42,638 bases of DNA from assembly GCA_032718475.1 (NCBI GenBank), contig JAUCBJ010004712.1, positions 1 through 42,638 of the forward strand, in the 5' to 3' direction. This document shows positions 1 to 12,134 of this stretch, piece by piece. A model generated the notes under the pieces. That model saw only the letters and a list, made by a program, of their open reading frames with translations, was not told the origin of the DNA and searched no databases. Position numbers and translations under genes: made by a program. Origin of the DNA: Nemertoderma westbladi. Its lineage: Eukaryota > Xenacoelomorpha > Nemertodermatida > Nemertodermatidae. Numbering within the stretch: position 1 is the stretch's first letter; each line of letters begins with the position of its first letter.

Positions 1-67
1 TTAGATCAGCTCATATCATAGCTATATATGACTACCGGACCGGTGTACACTGCTTTATTTACGTTAA

Positions 68-120
68 TTTATTGTTTTGGATAGTATAAAGTGCCACTAG
101 TAAACTGGTCCTTTCCCTAA
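68..120 (+). mobile_element. terminal fragment of a TIR DNA transposon
   Basis: The segment shares TTATTGTTTTGG, then GTGCCACT, then CTG.TCCTTTCCCTAA in the same order and spacing as the left end of the element at 31388-32049. That element has a matching inverted right end, so this looks like one end of a related non-autonomous copy. I did not find its partner end in the first part of the window, so the copy is either truncated or diverged. Confidence 0.5.
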
Positions 121-339
121 CGTCGTTTAGTTATAGTCTTACCTATCTGTCGTAGCCGGTCGGCTATATCGGAGAAAGGTTCCTCACTGATATTCTGGTA
201 CATTTGGGGAGGTTCTATATTGTTCTGTCTGAGTCTGTAGACGATATAATCAATCACAAATGGTTGAATCTCATCCATATCTGATTTAGCAGCTAATTTT
301 CGTTTAGTCTGATGTTCAGCACTAGGCTGCGTCTGTGAA

Positions 340-362
340 ATTAATTAATTAATTAATTAATG
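340..362. repeat. (AATT)n microsatellite
   Basis: Five to six uninterrupted ATTA/AATT units. It is a simple repeat with no sign of function. Confidence 0.85.
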
Positions 363-3300
363 CTACTTTTATAATTTCAAAAATGATGCACGGATTTCCA
401 CGTAGCTGTACTGAAGACCGACAACGAAACCTATTGATAAAGTAAATATACTAATAAATACTCATAAACGCAAAAGACATGGCCAATTAGTGAATGGGAA
501 TGGATTCATTCAAGGAATATCGTAGTTTTTATTAATAGTAAAGTAACACGCTAACGCTTCTCACCGTCACATTCAGGGATTTACCAAACTACGCACTACA
601 GTAATTATTTCAATTACACTGTCCGACCTTTCTGGTCACACAGAGAAATACAACACAAAAGGGGTACAGGTAGACTGAAGTAGATAGACATTCAATTCAC
701 TAAGTTATAGGCAGCTGATAGAGCCACGTAGTCTGAGAAGTAACTAAAGGGGGACATAAATATATAAATATAATGCGACATTAAATGCGTCATTCTACTC
801 AGACTGTCGTGGTTTAGGGGATGTCCAGCACTGGAGACTCTATGGGAAATATATTTTTTACATCAAAACTAAGACTAATCTATATGACCAATCTTATAAG
901 CAATCTCACTGATATTTATTAACTGACTTGCTATCAACTTTGTATGAATACAGACAGCCAAATAATGAATTAATTCCATTCATACAATGTGGGTGGTTTA
1001 GGAATATTTGTGTATATTTAAATGCCAATTCACAACGCCATAACAACTAAAACCACCTTGCAGTTATAAGGACTATTAAAATGGTAAAATAGATAGTTCG
1101 GTACATTCCGATATATTTTATTTGCCAACTATTAGACACTCCCCTCACATCCCCGACTACTAATGGAACCAAACCGTGGGAATTATTTCGAAAATATATA
1201 AACAAAATAATACTGATAGGCAATACGAATAGGGCCTAACGAATACTGATATTACATAATATTTTCTTACTACGGGCCAAGAATATATCACCCAAAACGT
1301 TATCGCTATTAAGATGAGATAAAAAACTTGGGTGGATCGCGGGCGGGCAAATACGTGGAGCTTTCGGTTCTATCATCTCCAGCTTTGCGTGAAATGCAAA
1401 TTTTTATTTAGAATCAAGTTCGAAACTCGTATTAAATTTTCACAGGCTATATTAAATTAATAATTGCAGGACCTCGAAGAATAGCGTGGGTGGTGAGCGT
1501 GGGCGTGGCAGAATATACTTACTGGGGACACAGAGTCGGGGGAATGCTCGAACAACATTTAAACCAGTTCGATCGGTCAATAAGGATGAGTTGAATAAAT
1601 TGCGCCGTTGGTATCACTAATAAACAAACTTAAACCGAATACCGGTATGTAGGCTACACCTCCTATATCATTGGCCTAGTATTCAGTCTATCAGAGGCTG
1701 AGAGACCTACTTGTATACTATAACAACAGTATAATTAGTAGTAGTCTTCTAGTCTATTGCAAAAGCACAAGGATGTTTTCATGATTAATTCTTATTTAGG
1801 CTAAATTGTATGGTGCCTACGCGTACGCGCTACTGGTACCGGTACTAAATTACAACAGTACAACCATAAAAGCATGAGGTGGCTAACTGGCAGACTGGCT
1901 AGACATAAACGGAAGAGTCAAACTATTATATATATTATCTGTATATCGTATAATGTATAGCAATATAATAATATACAAGAGCATTAATACAGCAACTTGG
2001 ACGAAAATAAACTGCATTTATTCAGTGCACGTATCATACCGGCAAACCGGTAATGTAAAATGTATTCGTGCATGTACTGGTAAAAGCCTTGATCACAGCC
2101 ACGCAGGTTTAAACCAAGGTCAACTCTACTGTACTGAACTGAAGTAGAGTTGTCTGCTTTACAGCTTTTAGACAGACATGATTCAATATATGATTATGTC
2201 AGCCTGCGCCGCGCCTGCACATAGCTGCATAGATTGCCAGATAATTGGATGAATGTCGTGTCGTACTGTTAGTTGTAGTGCAGCTGCAGCTGTTTTTGCC
2301 TGCTTGTGGCAGGCGGAGTGGGTGTACGTACTGTTCTGGTAACAGTGCTACAGTGGCAGTGTATCAGAACTTTCAGAAGTAGGACAGGCACAGACTAAAT
2401 GACTAGCCAGTTGTCTCATTGCAGCATTGCAGTTTGAGGTACCGGTACTACAACACGTCTAGACTACTGACTAGACCATAGACTACACTACTAGACTCTG
2501 CCATACGAGGAGGTTGAGCCATGAGCCATTACTGACAATTACAGTTCACAATAAAAGTAGTACGCTTTTGCTGTGCCTTCATTACTGGATATTAGAATGC
2601 TTAATAAGTTCTCACACTCACATTGCACAAGTGCAATTCTGCCAGTTTCAGTATACTTGAACTTAAAAAGACACACAAACTGGTACCGGTATTATAAATC
2701 GACCATTAAAATTACTATAGCTATGTATAAAGATCAACTATAAAATATTTGTAGACCCAGAAAACATGTGTAATAAAATTTAACAAAAATGTCCTCAGAA
2801 AATTTGAAAACCAAACATTGTTCTGCATTATTAATTTTTAACAACCGTAGACGTTTATAAAAACACTAGTGACCTGCTTTTAAAAAATATCAGCTGTCAA
2901 AAATTTAAAGACCCACCTAACAAACAAGAAAAACACATTGATCAAAAATAGTCGGACAATGAAAAAAAATGTTAGGTAAAAATGGGTCTAGGCCTACACT
3001 CTATGGGGTCATATGGTGGTACCATCATACCATATTGGGTATGTACAGTAGGATAGGCTACATGCTACATTGCTTCAATCATGACGTAAAAGCGTAACCT
3101 GCGCAAAGTACTAGTAGATAACTTGTCCACGAACAGCCCGTGTTTAAAGAGAGGCTAGGCTGTCTCTGCTGTTCCCATTTGTGAATTTCCGCTGAATTTG
3201 TATACAAAATACAAATAATTAAATCTTCTAAGTAATTATAACTGTATAATTAATAGATTCTGCGTTCAGTCGCAAGACATTTGTTAAACAATTTCTAGCG

Positions 3301-3680
3301 CGTTTCTTCCATCATTGTTCCATTAAGTTACACTTTATTACCGGTAGTGTATTATTATATTAAAATATAAAAAAATAACTAAATAAACAGTACAGAATTT
3401 TAAATCACAATTTTGCAGAATGACGTACTTAAAATATTACCGCGTAATTACAATAGCGATAGCGAGACAAAAATATTATTCCAGAAGGATGTCGTTTCTT
3501 AGAATTTACCATTTTGTAGCCTCTCTACTGTATACCACTCAACCACTATTCATTGTGACATACAGTATGTGACTATGTGTACATATCGAAATGTAACGGT
3601 TCTGAGTGCAATAAATTTTCACAGTTAAAATTTAATCAAAGCCCAATGCCCCATGCATTACACCCACAGTATTACATTTA

Positions 3681-3701
3681 CATACATACATACATACATA
3701 C
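3681..3701. repeat. (CATA)n microsatellite
   Basis: Five perfect CATA units in a row. Confidence 0.85.
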
Positions 3702-4869
3702 AGTATGGATAGTATGCAAATGAATATGCAGATCACAGCAGCATTATTAAGTAAATTAAGCAGCTATGTGGTGGATGGTGTCTAAACTAGCTAGGTGAGT
3801 GTGAGTATGTACCTGATGTTTATGTTTCTTTTTCTTACTGTATTTCATGCCTAAATAATAAATCAATAAATGCAATATTTGTAAGGCCAATCAACAATGT
3901 CACAAAAATATAATATAATTAAATATTGGCTTGGCTCGTAACTTTCCAAATACCCTCACAAACCGTAGCGCAACCCACTGGGTGAATGAATGGATTATTT
4001 AAATAATTCTAAAGAATTTGGACTTTGTCGTCCAATAAGAATTCACCTCCCATTATTCAACTCAGCTACTGGGTAATCCCAAATGTTAATCTCAAAGCAG
4101 TATCCGCATAACGCTATAATTATAAGTTATTCCAAAACTCACTGAAAGATGGCGCAGTAACTTGCAAAGTAATTACTTAACAGACTTTAGGTAATTAACT
4201 AATTAAATGACATTTTAAGAAAAGCATTTGTTTTAAGAAAAATATTATTACAGTAGTTGCCGTGCAGACGGTGCGGATAATACGAATAATTAACTACAGT
4301 ATATAGTCTTACTGAAATAAGGAGGTTTCGTATTTCACGCTGCCACTGCCGTAGTGGAATTGTCTGACTGTTTCAATGTATACCAACTATAGGCCTACTG
4401 TATGTCTAGCGGTATCAGTATGAACAAAAAGCATGACTTACTGTACCTAGGCGTGAGCCTATAAAATGATTTCACCATAAAATATGTAGTTGTTGTTAAT
4501 AAAGCTCATACTTAGATTTTCTTTATTTCCCGGCGTATTGCAAACCGCCTTGAAGATAAAATACAGTAGTAATATTATTTTCAGAAATCAGATGATAAAA
4601 TGTTTGGGACCATGGAAATTCAGCGGCGGTCGTTGCGCTGAATCAATAGAAACAAACGCAGTTCTGGCAAAATCGGCACAGGCAATTGGTTAAGATCGGT
4701 TCTCTGAAACCCTGAAACACAACTAACAATAATGGAATACACTATGTAATACCAGAATACAGCAACACTGGTACTACTGGCTGACCAGTAAAACAAGGAT
4801 AGTACTGAACTGCATGCTGATTGATTTCTTCTTTCACCTGGTATTATTAGCAGCATATCAAGCAAACAG

Positions 4870-5078
4870 TTGAGGCGACCCGAAGGCTCCTCTTTCGATA
4901 GATGCTACCGAGGGTAGGGGTGGGCGCTGCTATTATCCCAAGATTTGCTCCCAGTTATTTAACTGGTACTCAATTTATCGACCCCAGTGGATGAAAGGCG
5001 GCTGAGTGGACCCTGGTGGGGCTGAACCTACAACCAATCGATTGCAGGCCTGACGCTCAGCCAATTGAGCTACCCCGC
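4870..5078 (-). mobile_element. tRNA-derived SINE
   Basis: On the minus strand the segment opens with a tRNA-like head starting GCGGGGTAGC. An RNA polymerase III A box (TAGCTCAATTGG) lies at 5072-5061 and a B box (GGTTCAGCCCC) at 5028-5018, at the spacing expected inside a tRNA. The head runs on without a normal tRNA 3' end into a body containing GGGGTCGATAAATTGAGTAC (about 4985-4966), so this is a SINE, not a tRNA gene. The 3' boundary near 4870 is a guess: I see no poly(A) or clear target-site duplication. Family unknown. Confidence 0.72.
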
Positions 5079-7312
5079 TTTCTAGCGAAATATAGATAAA
5101 ATTTCACTGTTGTCCAGAGGGTTTATAGTGTTTTCCCTATGTTTTACGGAGATTACTTAAAACTGTGCTATGCGAGGAGTACATTTAAGATTACCAATTC
5201 AGTGTAATACATGTATTAAATTTCCTGTTGATCAATAATTTTGATGTTTTCCGGGTGGTTTACAGTGTTTTTCATGTGTTTCTAGTGTTTTACTAGTGTT
5301 TTCCTAATTTAGAATTATCCTTCTTCCTAGACCTAGGCCTACTGTTGATTATAATATACTTATTGGGAATTTGATCCAAAGGCAAATTCACAGCCAGCAA
5401 GCTTGATTTCTAGTATTGAAATATAGTTGTGATCAAATCAGGGGACTTGGTTTTCACTCAGGAAGAACTCCAAATCACAGTAAATCGATTTCAACTATAC
5501 AGACTACGAAGTAGGTTTGAGGTATTTTTAGGGCTAAATTTGGCAAATTTTGCAAAATATTTAACGCCATGAGGCTGGGGTAGATTTATATGAAAATCAC
5601 AATTTCACATTTTGTGTTTGTTTCCAACCTATTTGACATTAAATATTTGCATTTTCCTTAACTTTTATCAAAAATACAAAATATCTAAGAATTTCAAAAC
5701 TGGCATTGCCTTCCCAAAAATTTGAAATTTTCAAGTGTCGTGAGGACCGCTTAGAATTTTTCAAAATCAAATTTTTTTTTGCAATGTTAGTTTAGACCGA
5801 TTTGGCATCAGAAAAATAGTGCTTCCCTTAAAAGTAAAGAAAATTTTTTTTTCACTCCACCCTAATATACATAGCTTAGATACGATACCATACCAATGTC
5901 CCTGTAGATATAACTATCACTAGGTTGGAATTACCTCCATTATAATATTATAATACAAACATGAATGAGCACTACGCGCAGCACGCGAGATAAATTTGTG
6001 AACTCGAAAGAATAAAGCAAAATATAAACAGATTCCACTGGTCATTTTCTAAGCGGCAGACTGGGTAAATGGACGGCTTAAGCCCTCAATGGTCTTTGTT
6101 CTAGAATATATGCTAGGTAACACTGCTATCAAAAGGATACATTGGATCTATATATAATATAATATTTCACTTATTATAATAAATTTTCGAAAATATCTCA
6201 TCAATCCCTTACAATTAAAAGTTACTGTCCCTTCGTTACTGTAGGCCTAGTGCCTCCGAGCCAGAGGCGCTGCGGTCCAAAAAGCCTATTCCGTGCAACA
6301 TTGAAATAATACAGAGCTAAAAACCGACCTATAGCGGTATAATAAAGAGGTACACCGACCCACAATGTGCTATATCAGAATAATGCATAGCTATCCTCAG
6401 TTATATCACATACGACATAGCTGTACCGACCTATCTCGAACTACGAATATCGGTATAATACAGAGAACAATGTGTAGAGAGTATGATTATAATCAATGGT
6501 TGATCAGCGTTGATACAGCACAGTAAGTTCGCAAGCTATTTACTCTGAAATCAGTGCTGCACTAAAGGCACAGATCTACTTACAACAGAACAGCAGCGCT
6601 GTGTAGTGACCCTACACGTACAGCATGTATCTGGTGTAGGCCTACTATTCAGTATTGCAGAGTACTTAATTACATGATTTGAGTGTTGTCCCGAAATTTT
6701 GAGTGTTGTCCACATATGTTAGACAGTTTTCCTGCGACTTTCCAGCTATATGCGGAGCCTAAACTTGGCAGACTTACTTATAGGAATGTGGTCTGCTGTT
6801 ACTCAAATTGTTTGTAGCCATTTTTTACTGTGTGGCTGAGTCTGTCACAGTTGTTGGGTGTAACAAATTCCACCTAGTTCCGATTATGTTTGATGGTGAT
6901 CCATTGCTGTCAGTTTCCTACATGAGCCTAACATACAAATTAAAGTTAAATAATGTACCGGAAACTAATAGTGAATAATAATGGATAAATAATTTGAACC
7001 TTAACAGGCTGTGAAAAAAAAAACGCTATTAAAAACGCCATTCTTATCGGTGAAAGTTACTTACAGCTGGTAGAAATTCGAAATTATTATTTATGAAAGT
7101 GCAGGTTAATATTAAAAATTAGTGTTGACCCTAATACTGGACCTAACAATTTAAAACAAATTGTAATAGGGGAGCTCCCACAATGTTATGACCTACTAGG
7201 GCTTCCCGCAATCTAAATCCAGCCCTGAGTAATATTCGATAAATAACATTACTAACCGTGAAACGAAGTGGACCATCATATAAAATAAATATAAAATAAA
7301 TAAAAAATTAAT
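5079..7312. other. intergenic stretch without recognisable gene
   Basis: AT-rich non-coding sequence. Around 5100-5320 there are loose repeats of a GTGTTTT word, and near 6680-6710 GAGTGTTGTCC occurs twice. No open frame of note and no RNA gene recognised. Confidence 0.55.
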
Positions 7313-7500
7313 AAGGGTCTTCCCCAACGGTGAAAACGAAAATTAGAATTTAGGATGAGTTCTTTCTGGCCTTGGCCATTTTTGTGTCTAGTTGCAGTTT
7401 ATATTAATTTATTGTTTAGAGTCTGAAGAACCACCTAGGCCAGAAAGAACTAACTTAACCTAAACTCTATTTTTCGTTTTTACCCTTAGGGAAGAACCTT
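7313..7500. mobile_element. short MITE with ~60-bp terminal inverted repeats
   Basis: The left end (AAGGGTCTTCCCC, then GTGAAAACGAAAA, then AGTTCTTTCTGGCCT) reappears as the reverse complement at the right end (AAGGTTCTTCCCT, GTAAAAACGAAAA, AGTTCTTTCTGGCCT). The 188-bp segment can therefore fold into a hairpin with a ~60-bp imperfect stem. It has no coding capacity. No target-site duplication is clear, so the superfamily is open. It lies about 50 bp upstream of the minisatellite remnant that holds LINE-A. Confidence 0.65.
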
Positions 7501-7548
7501 CTTCATTTCGTATTTATCTCATTCCTATCAATACAGTAAAACAGTGTT

Positions 7549-7589
7549 ACACAAGGCAGGACATGGTTCCCTCGCCGTTACACAAGGCA
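7549..7589 (+). repeat. left remnant of the 31-bp minisatellite, ending in LINE-A target-site duplication
   Basis: About 1.3 units of the 31-bp repeat (TTACACAAGGCAGGACATGG ... CTCGCCG) that resumes as a long array at 11258. The last bases, TACACAAGGCA at 7579-7589, are repeated at 11257-11267 immediately after LINE-A. This marks the 5' copy of a target-site duplication of 10-11 bp. Confidence 0.75.
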
Positions 7590-8300
7590 CAGGTCAGGTA
7601 TTCTAGGTCATTGACCAAGAATACTTGCCACCTCCATGCAGCATAAAGGAGGTGCCACCTGTAGCTGCATAGACCCTCTTACTAGGGCAAATCTGGTCCT
7701 GTAACTAGTACGGGTACGCTAGTACCCTAGCTAACTAGTACGCCCTTGGTCCTGGATTAAGGACCCATATACTTGGCTGGAGGGGTATATGGCCTGGCCA
7801 AGCAGATGGTGATCTACCAATGGCTGGTCAGGAGTAGAGTGTTCGCATGTCCACTCTGAGTGCACTTCACTGCGACCTGCACCTGGCAGCAGGGGTACAT
7901 GGCATGACCCAGGAGATGAGCTGCACAGCCAATGGTGGGTCATGTGCGCCAGAGTAGATATGGGTGATGGGCCTCATATCTGACTCCACTACGACACCCA
8001 CCCTGTGGAATGGCAAACCAGGGTGTGGTATTTGCACCGAGAGCTGACTCGGCCAAAAAGCCTCCCCAACCCCCACTATGGATTACATTAGTAATGCGGA
8101 GGTCCGGCCACTAGAGGCCAGTGGAATTACCGGACACAATCGCCCTGACTGGCGTCAGTTATCTCCTGACCGGCTGCCTGTCTCACCCCCTACTGGAGAG
8201 AGAGCAGCCAACAATTCATTGAGCCCCTTTCCTGATGACCTTTCTGGCCCAAACCCTGGGTCCACCAGGGAGGCCAGATTGTGAGGGGGAGAGGGATTCT
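7590..8300 (+). other. LINE-A 5' untranslated region
   Basis: This part is non-coding and carries phrases that recur in the broken copy at 18472-21232: CAGATGGT near 7803, GAGTGCACT near 7858, GGTGGGTCATGTGC near 7933, CTGTGGAATGGCAAACCA near 8002 and CTTTCTGGCCCAAACC near 8239. The conserved order in two copies shows it belongs to the element. Promoter activity, usual for LINE 5' regions, is not visible directly. Confidence 0.65.
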
Positions 8301-8365
8301 GGAGTTGGAGGCTACTCTCATGTTCCACCCCGACCAACAAAGCCATTGGTGAATCTGAGGCAAGT

Positions 8366-9140
8366 CACTAGACTAGCCTCAGTAAACACCCTAGCACTCG
8401 GGTCCTCAATGCGACAAAGTGAGCTGACTGCCTTGTCAGATAAGCTTTCTCTTAGCGCAGTGGGTGTTCAAGAGCACCGAATGCAGACTGGACAGAATGA
8501 TGAGGTTCTGATTAAGGACATGGGGGCGGTTGGCGACTCGCCCTCGCGTCAGCAGATGATTGTGATAATGGTAGAATTGGTCTATTGATGAATCCAACTA
8601 CATATGCATCATTGGACAAAATAGACCAAATCTCTAACCGCATCATCCGTTGCCACTTCTCATGTTCTGGAAGACTGTCTAAGAAGTTTCATAAGGTGGT
8701 TCTGATTGTGTGCTACTCTCCAACTAGTGTTGCCCCTGTAGAGGAGGTGGAAAATTTCTACCACAATCTACAAACAGCTTCTGATGGAGTGGATCAGCAT
8801 GCATTCTTAACATTCCTGTGAGACTTTAATGTAAGTCTGCATCAATCACCTACATCGCCCTGGGTCTATAGCAATAGTGCTAACCGAAATTCCGTCCATC
8901 TTCAGGATTTTATCTCTGGAAATGGATTGTTTTCGGCTGGAACACAGTTCAAGAAGCGAACTGGAAAGCTATGGACTCATAGTGGACCCAGTGGTCACAA
9001 GTCCCAAATAGACCATATTTTGTTTCGTAGGAAATACAGGAGCTCTATACAAGACTGTAATGCATTTACACTTCGACCCTTCTCCAGTGATCACCGCCTT
9101 ATTGTGGCCAAGGTAAGACTTAGTCTGCGTGCTAACAGAA
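8366..9140 (+). pseudogene. LINE-A endonuclease domain, broken
   Basis: Encodes an AP-endonuclease-like domain of a non-LTR retrotransposon, which nicks target DNA to prime reverse transcription. The pieces read in order: a start like SVNTLALGSSMRQSEL; VGVQEHR (usual ...QETR/EHR motif) near 8470; VVLIVCYSPTS near 8700; DFNVSL just after a TGA at 8819-8821 that replaces the residue before the DFN motif; QIDHILF near 9010; and SSDHRLI near 9090, which is the catalytic SDH motif. At least two frame changes and the TGA interrupt it. Family assignment rests on motif order. Confidence 0.75.
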
Positions 9141-9359
9141 CAACGAAATCTGCCTTGCCGCGGCATGACTGGTCCTCTATGTTGCAACAGCCAAGTGTGA
9201 GATCCAGCTTCACACTACAGCTGAGCAACAGGTATGAAGTACTTGCCTCTGAGGCGGCAGATCACTGTGAGGGCTATACTGCCTTCACAGGAGCAGTTAA
9301 GTTAGCAGCTGCAGAAAAAGTTCCTGTATACCCTCGAAACCTGAAAAGTGCCGAAATGA

Positions 9360-10641
9360 CCTCTATAAGGTGCAGAAAGAGTCCCGACTCAAACAGACTA
9401 CAGCGGCCAAGAATGCAGTTAAGGCTGCATCTAGGTCCCTGAACAGGCAGTACTCTGTTAATCTACAGGAGCTAATAAACCAACAGGTTGATGCCATCAA
9501 TGATGCTGACGCCAGCAGGCAATCATCCCAGGCATGGAAATCGATCAACTTGCTTACTGGGCGGAAAAGCCAACCAACCACCAAGGTTAAGGATGAATCA
9601 CCAGCCGATCGCCTCAATGGTTGGAAGGCCCACTTTGATAAGCTTCTCAATAATGACAGGGTATTGCCTGATAACTTTATAGAAGTAAAAGTGTCTTAGT
9701 CTGTACTCCCAGATTCCCATTGGCGATATCTCCTTTGCAGAAGTGAAGGCTGCTGCTAAGAGTATTAAGAACAATCGCGCCAGTGGAGTAGATGGTGTTC
9801 CCCCTGAGGTCTTTAAAATACCTGAGTGTTTAAAGCTCATCTATCCCATCATAGTAGACATGTACCGAACAACAAGATTCCCACAAGAAATGAAAACAAA
9901 TAAGTTGGTGCCAGTTCCCAAGAAGGGCAACCTAACAATCTATGGTTCTTTTCGGGGAATCTCATTGATCTCGATTGCTGCAAAGCTATACAATAGAATT
10001 CTATTAAATCGCATCAGGGATCCCATTGAGAGACTGCTCCGTGGAAATCAGAATGGGTTCCGTAAAGGTCGTGGGACCATGGAGCCAATTTTGGCACTTA
10101 GAAGGATAATTGAAAAGTTATCAATATTCATTTCATTATATATTATATATATATATTCATATTCATTCCTTTCATTATATGGGATTCCTGATGAAATTAT
10201 TGCAGCAATCAGATCAGTATACGATGGTTCGACAACATTTGTGTCTACTGTTGACGGTGACACAGAACCATTTGAAGTGTTATGGGGCGTCCTCCAGGAA
10301 GACACATTTGCACCATTCTTGTTCATAATTGTGGTTGACTATGTTCTACGCATGCCTTAGATCATCATAATGATGATGGGGTGATGATAACTCCACCTAC
10401 TGGCTCCAGAAGTCGAGGATATCCTGCCAAGTACCTAACTGATCTCGCCTTTGCTGATGACTTAGGAGTACTCTCAGAATCACTAGAGGGAGCCCAACGG
10501 CTCCTCAGCTCATTAGAACATGCTGCTTCTAGTGTTGGTCTTTTTATTAACTCCAGAAAGACCAAAATTTTGACAGTTAACTTTGAAAGTCCTCAGCAAG
10601 TCTGTGATCGGATGAGCATAAGCTCAAAGGATGGTGCTTGA
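9360..10641 (+). pseudogene. LINE-A reverse transcriptase, broken, motif A region lost
   Basis: After a linker (LLTGRKSQPTTK near 9560) come the RT finger motifs: NRASGVDGVPPEVFK near 9775, KGNLTIYGSFRGISL near 9930 and RGNQNGFRKGRGT near 10045. The palm motif with two catalytic Asp is present as LAFADDLG near 10447. Between RRIIEKL (about 10110) and GIPDEIIAAIRSV (about 10180) the expected stretch with the first catalytic Asp is missing and replaced by an AT-rich microsatellite. A stop follows DYVLRMP at 10358-10360. Other frame changes separate the pieces. Enzymatically dead. Confidence 0.82.
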
Positions 10642-11218
10642 GCATGTGGACGACTTCTGTTACCTGGGATCATGGATCCGGAAGTCAGGTGAGGACCTTC
10701 GAATACGTAAGGGAAAGGCATGGGCAGCCTTGAATAAATGAATAGGCTTTCCAGGACTTGGAAGTCACCGAGAATTAATCGGAAACTTAAGGTCCGATTA
10801 TTTAGAGCAACAGTAGTTCCAGTACTCCTCTATGGGAGTCCATGCTGGGCTCTAACTGCTGAGGACACCAAATCGCTGGATAGCACATTCACAAGAATGC
10901 TACGCCGGGTTCATTGTGTCAAGTACAATACACACATCTCCAACCAGACACTATATAACATTGGAGGTGTCTCATTGGTTCCCCCAAGCTTGACAGTAGA
11001 ATAAAATCGCCTCCGCTTTGCAGGACATTGCTTTCGCCGCGAGTACCAGCCAGTGCATAATCTTGTACTCTGGCAGCCTCATAGAGTGAATAAGCGTGGT
11101 GGACAGCCCATGACTTTCTTGACTGTCCTTGAAGATGCGGATGATCTAGCAAATGTCATTGGTGATAAGGAGTTGTGGCGGCGCAATTTTGCCGACAAGC
11201 CGGCACAACATTCTTAAA
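10642..11218 (+). pseudogene. LINE-A C-terminal domain, broken
   Basis: Continues the reverse transcriptase: thumb-like region with RRVHCVK near 10905, the LLYGSPCWALT motif near 10825, then a region matching RFAGHCFRR and ELWRRNF in the better preserved copy at 28851-29955. It is broken by a TAA near 11001, a frameshift near 10640 and a further shift near 11100. The reading frame ends just before the 3' tail, as in the other copy. Confidence 0.72.
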
Positions 11219-11257
11219 AATGCAGCTGCAATGCAGCATGCCGATCCTAGTAATAGT

Positions 11258-12052
11258 ACACAAGGCAGGACATGGTTCCCCCGCCGTTATGGAAGGCAGG
11301 ACATGGTTCCCTCACCGCTACACAAGGCAGGACATAGTTCCCTCGCCGTTACACAAGGCAGGACATGGTTCCCTCACCGTCACGCAAGGCTGGACATGGT
11401 TCCCTCACCGCTACACAATGCAGGACATGGTTCCCCCACCGCTACACAAGGCAGGACATGGTTCCCCCACCGTTACACAAGGCATGACATGGTTCCCTCG
11501 CCGTTACACAAGGCAGGACATGGTTCCCTCACCGTTACGCAAGGCTGGACATGGTTCCCTCACCGCAACACAAGGCAGGACATGGTTCCCCCACCGTTAC
11601 ACAAGGCAGGACATGGTTCCCTCGCCGTTACACAAGGCAGTACATGGTTCCCTCACCGTTACGCAAGGCTTGACATGGTTCCCTCACCGCTACACAAGGC
11701 AGGACATGGTTCCCTCACCGCTACACAAGGCAGGACATGGTTCCCTCGCCGTTACACAAGGCAGGACATGGTTCCCTCACCGTTACGCAAGGCTGGACAT
11801 GGTTCCCTCACCGCTATACAAGGCAGGACATGGTTACCTCACCGCTACACAAGGCAGGATATGGTTCCCTCACCGTTACGCAAGGCAAGACATGGTTCCC
11901 CCACCGTTACACAAGACAGGACATGGTTCCATCGCCGTTACACAAGGCAGGACATGGTTCTCCCACCGTTACACAAGGCAGGACATGGTTCCCCCACCGT
12001 TACACAAGGCAGGACATGGTTCCCTCGCCGTTACGCATCCAGGACATGGTTA
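11258..12052. repeat. 31-bp minisatellite, about 25 copies
   Basis: Head-to-tail units of 31 bp beginning ACACAAGGCAGGACATGG and ending in CTCACCGTT or variants (GCTACAC, GTTACGC, CCCACC). Because 31 is not a multiple of 3, and a unit contains no stop in any frame, all three forward frames stay open. Three units give a 31-residue protein repeat that is an artefact of the DNA period. The array starts exactly at the 3' end of LINE-A copy 1, and 1.3 units lie on its 5' side. Confidence 0.93.
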
Positions 12053-12134
12053 CCCCGACGGACTACCCCGGGTAATCCGAATTTACTTATAACCCACTGG
12101 AGGCGTCTGCACAAATATTCATTTATAAAGGGGA

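Larger units (their letters stand above)
1..4870. other. intergenic stretch without recognisable gene
   Basis: AT-rich sequence with frequent stops in all frames. The few open frames are about 60-80 codons and have no recognisable domain. Besides the transposon end at 68-120 and two microsatellites listed separately, I see only scattered short palindromes (TACCGGTA, TAGGCCTA). No exon with convincing splice sites and no RNA gene was recognised. Confidence 0.6.
7590..11257 (+). mobile_element. LINE-A copy 1: near full-length RTE-like non-LTR retrotransposon, inactive
   Basis: The element holds a GC-richer 5' region, an AP-type endonuclease domain, a linker, a reverse transcriptase with a FADD motif, and a C-terminal domain that ends in a stop near 11215. 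After a short 3' UTR it ends in TAGTAATAGT, a decayed trinucleotide tail in place of poly(A). Such short-repeat tails and this type of C-terminal domain recall RTE-like LINEs. That placement is inference. The coding region is broken by several frameshifts and stops, and the part of the reverse transcriptase holding the first catalytic Asp is replaced by an AT microsatellite, so the copy is dead. It sits inside a 31-bp minisatellite with a 10-11 bp duplication at its ends. Three other copies lie at 18472-21232, 28851-29955 (minus) and 32084-32549. Confidence 0.85.

Noticed and set aside
5007-5078. tRNA gene
   Set aside because: Boxes A and B are present, but there is no acceptor stem closure and the sequence runs on into a SINE body.
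11258-12052. CRISPR-like array
   Set aside because: Units are contiguous with no unique spacers; the DNA is animal nuclear DNA.
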